From contig JALJCS010000009.1 in NCBI GenBank assembly GCA_023055355.1, positions 25,817,001 through 25,881,000 on the forward strand: a stretch of DNA of 64,000 bases, read 5' to 3'. The notes beneath the pieces were generated by a model, which ran no database searches, was not told the origin of the DNA, and saw only the letters and a list, made by a program, of their open reading frames with translations. Shown piece after piece: positions 59,317-64,000 of this stretch. This stretch comes from Agelaius tricolor (lineage: Eukaryota; Chordata; Aves; Passeriformes; Icteridae). Position numbers and translations under genes: made by a program. Positions within the stretch are counted from its first letter, which is position 1. Every line of letters starts with the position of its first letter.

Positions 59317-62300
59317 CATATCGCTTCGGTCGCCTCCCATGTCCTCGGTTGTTTTGATCCTGGAATATCCATTCAGCAGCTTCCATTCCCCAGCTCTCCA
59401 GACTTGTTAACTTGAATGTAAGATTTATCCACACAGAGTAATAGGATTTACAGAGTAATTCATCTGCCTTGCATATGCAGTGGAAGCGGTTTAGATTCGA
59501 CATGGTAAACACCTAACAAGGGGTGTTGCCTCTGACTCCAGCTTCTCTACTCTCTCTTCCACTCACTACCAATCCATATATCCCATTAACCCTTTTCTAG
59601 CAGGACTCCTAGCTGACTTATCCCATTTTTAAAGGCAAATCGCTTCCATCAATCATTTATTTTGGAGGGGCTGCTCAGACAGATGTTTGCCAGCATGTTT
59701 GGTACATGCAGCAGCAGACAAGTCATTAAGCTCGCTTGCCCAGACAGGGGTCACTAGATTTCTATTTCCCACTTAACCTTGGAGCTTTTCAGTTTATCTA
59801 GATGCTGTGTGCTAAAGCTGCCTTTGCAGCTGAGAGGGCTGAGCGGATGGTGGAGATGGTGCCTGCAAGGGCTGCATGTGAAGCGTTCCTTCATCAGCAA
59901 GCTCCACGGGGCTGCATGGGAGAGTGCTTTCTGTGATTGCATGTGGCTTGCCAGTGTTATGTCAGGCACTAAAATAAAACACCTGAGTGAAGTGATCCAG
60001 CTGTGTCAGCCAGATGTGTGCCAAGTGACACAGTCTGCAGGAGCAGCACACCACCCGGCCATGTAAATGCTTGCCCCGGGCAATACTGTATTCCTGGCTG
60101 GCTGCATTTCTGTCAGAAGTAACTGTGGCCAGTGCACAGGCTGTACCTTTTCCTTCAGCTACCTTCCTAAGCCCTTTAAGCAGATCTGGCCAACTGTATG
60201 CTTTTCACATTTCCTAGGAAGGGCAGCTGTCTCCCTTTCCCTGGGACCAGACCCAGGTTTCTGGGATATTTCAGTTCCTCCTTCAGACAAGAAGCAGAAA
60301 CCAGGCTGTACTGGGAGACAGACTGCCACATGAAGCTTGTAGGTGTGAGATTTCCCCATGTCCCATGGACTTTAGGTCCTGCAGGATAACATTTCTTGTC
60401 CTCAGTTTTAAAGCAAAGATTTGTTTGCTAGCTTCCCCCTCACTGTTTTGTCAACCTCCAAAACATAACTCACTTTAAGACAGCCTTGTTTTGAAAAACT
60501 CCCAGTGCCTCACTCTCCCTGTCTATAGATCCACTATGACAACAGAAGGAAAAGAGCTAGATGGAAAAAATAAAAACTCTGTTAGATGATCTGTACTAAC
60601 TGTGTTCAAAGCAGAACTTTATGTCCACAGATAGATAGGTAAGAGTTTTCTATGCATGGATCACATCACCTATCTTTGCTAAACATCTGCTTCAGAGGGA
60701 TTGTGCAGCATCAGTTTGCCAGTGCCCAGTAGCTCCTGTAGCTTGAAGGGAAATAAAAGTGTAGGAGGGAGAAAAAATGATACGCAGTTGGAGAGAAATA
60801 AAAGCAGTATACATAGTGATAAGATAACTAAAAACATTTTGTTCCTGTAAATTGTGATGCAAATCATTCAGCGAATCAGCAAGGACAGGATATTCTAAAT
60901 GAGTCTTCCTCTTGGGGCCTTATACATTTGTATATAGGGTTACACTTGTAGGTGGAAGAATGGGTGGGTGGGCTGATCTATGAAGTGGAGAAAAATAGTT
61001 TATTATAAGCCCTAATGTTCCTAAAGGAAGCCAGTCCTCTGAAGCTTCATCTGCAGCTTGTTACTCAGAATAGAATTATTCTGAAAAGTTTGGAGATGAC
61101 TTTCTAAAGCTGTAGCATTTAAAATATTCCCTCAGTCCAGGACTATTAAAAAATGTCCCTAACTCTAAACTGGCTCATCTCCTAAATGACCTGGCAGCAG
61201 ATTTGATTCATATGTCAGCCTTGCTGAAGGTTGATGACTCTTAGTGAGTATTTGGCATGGGGAAGTTAGGGAATTGCAGAGAGAATAAAAATAGCTAATT
61301 ATAGGCTATCCGCAGGGAAAAGGGTAATTGTCTGCTCCTTGGAGCAAGGCAGAAAAGAGAGGCGGGCTCTGAGAGCTGCAACAGGTGAGAAGGGCTGAGC
61401 AGAGTTGCTGGTGTTTGTCCAGCTGCAACCAAGAAAATAGAGTAGGATGTTTTAAAGATGACACTGTATATTGGTGAGCCTGTCAGATTTACTAAGGTTT
61501 CATTTTTTTAACTCTGTCTTCAGCAAGTGAAGAAGGACACTGAACCTTATTTTGAGTTTTGAGAGGGAACTTTGGCCACAGTTCCTGCCAATGTCTTGCT
61601 GTCCAGATTACAATCATGAGGCTGTCAGGTTTTGTATGCAACTTCCCTACTTGGTGTTAGGAAAAGAAGAAAATAATATCCAAACAAGAAACGTACAACA
61701 TATCCCCCAAACTAATTAAAATAGGAAAAGGAAAACAGGCCCCAACCCCAAATCTTCTTGCTGTTTGCCTGCCTTCAGCATCCCTTCCCACCTCATTTGC
61801 TGTGCACATTTTGGGTGAGCAAAGGCAGGTACACGTTCAGCCTAGGGAGAGGATGAGGAATACGAGGATGTTGGCTAAACTAGGACGTGTGCAGTAATGA
61901 AGGGCAGCTGCTGCTAACTGGGAAGGAAGGGAACTGTGTTCTGTGTTGTGTTTGGCCCTCTAGATGGTTTAAAAGCAAAATGGCAGTGGGGAGTCCATGC
62001 TATGGGATCAAGTACCTGTACAGCATGTTGGGGAAAGATCAGCTGCCTCAGAACCAGCACAGCAGTGCAACTCAAAGTGCCTTCAAAGAGCTCATCTGAG
62101 TGTGTCAGCAGGACTTGCAGCTTGCCCAGGAATTTTGGAAGTTCTGGCACAAGTGCAGATTTAGCCTTTAAAGACTCCTGAAATGGAGCTCATCACCAGC
62201 TGGAACCAAAATGGGTCACATCTCCATCCCAATCTGTTCTGTTATACCAGTACAAATCCACTAAAGCCCAAGGGCAGAGTCAGAAATATTCCATTTGTCT

Positions 62301-63551
62301 TTGGGGCAGATTCCCAGGGACCGCAAATAAAGAGGTACAAGTGACTCATACAGGGCATAAGCTTCTGAGCACTGCTCAGATGATGTTCAGCCTTTGGAGA
62401 ACTGGGATCTCGCCAAGGCCAGAATTTGGCTCATTGCTCTTGAGTTTTTCCAAGCGTCAACTTTTCATCAAGAACTAAAACAATCTCATGCTGATGTGCA
62501 GATGAAAACCAACATTTGACTGAGTGTGCATTTTTCATTTTTACCAGGTATTTTAAAATAATGTAAATTTTCAGGCTGATAGCACATTTAGGAACATCCA
62601 TCCTAACAGGTACATAGTTTCTTCAAGTTGTATGTTTCAAAGGATGGGCTAGAATCAAATTACCAGCAGTAATGACAGTGCTGTTGGCGTAATCCTGCAA
62701 TATAAGCAATTTATGCAAACTCTGTTCTTGGCCTCCCAGTATTTTGCTGATATGTTACATGTGGAGCTGTGCTAGAGGACAAAAGCACCTCAGGCAAAAT
62801 AGCAACACAACATCACAACAAAGTTTATGCTCTATACCGTCATTTTAAAATAAAAGTAAAAGCTGTTCAGATTACACTTACAATTAGCATATGATTTATA
62901 ACAGGGAGCACTGAGCTGAGCCCTTTACAAGAAATGAGAATAGGCATATTCAAACGTATAATGCCACATAATAATACAGTCTTGGCAGTAAAATTGTAAC
63001 CTTGATTATTAGTGGTATTGTTGTGGCACTTAGAGGCCACCATTAGGTTGAGGCCCCCTTTGTATTAAATGCCACGTGAGCAGAGAGTGAGAGATCCCCC
63101 CCACTCTGCAGGGCAGGCAGGCTATTAGCTGGGATGGACCCAGGCTGGGGTGGGCAGGAGGTGAGGGGACTCGCCCAGGGTTGCTCGCAGGGCTCAGGCA
63201 CACCCAGCCTAGTGACCTATCCATTAGCTTGGCTTGCCTTTTGGCTCAGCCACACAGCAACCCAGCAAATGTGACAAATGAGGATTCCCTAGTACATCCT
63301 CATCCACACTGGTGTTGACTAGAAGTCCCAAGTGCCTTCCTCTCTCTTTGGTCTGTACAAAGCCTTCATTATCAATTCCATGGTCCATGTATTGAGACAG
63401 GGTAAGTAAGGATCTGTGCAAACTCTGCTGATTCTTTCCTTCAAATGAAAAATAAAAATGTATAAATGTAGTAACAGATGATGTTGCAAAACTTCCAGCT
63501 CTGGCAGCAGATGGTGCCATTATCTGAAGGCACACATGCATCCATAGATAT

Positions 63552-63569
63552 GTGAGTGTGTGTGTGTGT
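63552..63569 (+). repeat. (TG)n short microsatellite in intron 1
   Basis: Eight to nine TG units followed by CATACATATG. Confidence 0.9.
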
Positions 63570-64000
63570 GCATACATATGATAAAGGCAGTTGCAATATG
63601 AGTATGGTCAAAGGCTGGCAATCATCATCTCTCCTATTTTTATATGGTGTACCCAGAGGTAAGGGGGCCCTTTGTGAGAATGTCCTTCCTGCAGGGTGGG
63701 ACTAACCTATCAAAAGGAAAAGTAGAATGGAAATTAGAAAAGGAAAGGCTTTCTTTGGTGAAATGATGCATGTTTAATAACACTGTACGTATATTTTGCA
63801 TTCAGAAAGATGGAGAGACAGCGTTGAACTGTATGGCTGTAACCTCCTCCCCTGAGTCTGCACACACACTTCAGTTTGCAACTAAGTACCATATGTTTTC
63901 CTACTTAGTTGGCATTATAATTTATATAGTACTACATGTTACCTGAAGTGTCTTGGAGTCAGTACCTCTTCCACTCCCCTCCCCAGCAGGTCATGAGGAA

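Larger units (their letters stand above)
58113..64000 (+). other. LSAMP intron 1 (5' part)
   Basis: The intron opens with GTAGGG directly after the coding exon and runs off the window. No further exon was recognised. It contains a (TG)n microsatellite at 59,281-59,313, a short (TG)n run at about 63,552-63,569, a T run near 58,939, and two homeodomain-like AT-rich blocks (about 61,265-61,330 and 62,655-62,760) that could be regulatory. No CR1 or LTR copy was recognised in these 5.9 kb. Large first introns are typical of IgLON genes. Open frames here, including the 150-codon minus-strand one over the TG repeat, show no recognisable protein similarity. Confidence 0.85.

Noticed and set aside
59060..59512. 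150-codon minus-strand frame in intron 1
   Set aside because: Crosses the TG microsatellite, giving a Thr-His run; no domain.

Overview
This window is vertebrate nuclear DNA, most likely from a bird. The evidence is several 5'-truncated CR1 LINEs ending in the ATTCTATG-type 3' repeat, LTRs of avian endogenous retrovirus type, a low density of interspersed repeats, and one recognisable exon that reads as a bird version of a known neural gene. I cannot name the species. There are no operons, CRISPR arrays, rRNA or tRNA genes that I can support. Nearly all open frames of 60-220 codons are chance frames in non-coding DNA, repeats or biased composition.

The only protein-coding sequence I can identify is the first coding exon of LSAMP (limbic system-associated membrane protein, an IgLON-family GPI-anchored cell adhesion molecule). 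It lies on the + strand at 57,958-58,112. It encodes a signal peptide and the first residues of the first Ig domain, and ends at a GT splice donor. Upstream, 56,400-57,957 holds a CpG island, a G-quadruplex-type motif, a long pyrimidine tract and a candidate upstream ORF, which together look like the promoter and 5' leader. From 58,113 to the end is the start of the first intron. The exon also contains, inside its signal-peptide codons, a well-formed splice acceptor (AG at 58,032-58,033). This matches the known arrangement in which LSAMP has a far-upstream alternative first exon spliced into the middle of this one. If that holds here, the 57 kb upstream of the exon is intron of the longer transcript.

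Layout: 1-6.7 kb, unique DNA with one homeodomain/POU-type candidate element near 5.5 kb; 6.7-7.2 kb, a probable solo LTR on the minus strand; 7.2-10.6 kb, unique DNA with a CpG-retaining block and a MIR-like SINE; 10.6-11.4 kb, the largest CR1; 11.4-44.4 kb, mostly unique AT-rich DNA with small CR1, MIR-like and old LINE relics, homopolymers and several candidate conserved non-coding elements; 44.4-45.0 kb, a second LTR; 46.05-46.37 kb, another CR1; 46.9 kb, a SOX/homeodomain-type cluster; 47-56.4 kb, unique DNA; 56.4-58.1 kb, LSAMP promoter and exon; 58.1-64 kb, LSAMP intron.

I found no undescribed multi-gene system. The points most worth checking are the dual use of the LSAMP signal-peptide codons as a splice acceptor, the arginine-rich upstream ORF, the promoter G-quadruplex/pyrimidine architecture, and several blocks that look like developmental enhancers. 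All conservation statements are inferences from base pattern, since no alignment could be run.
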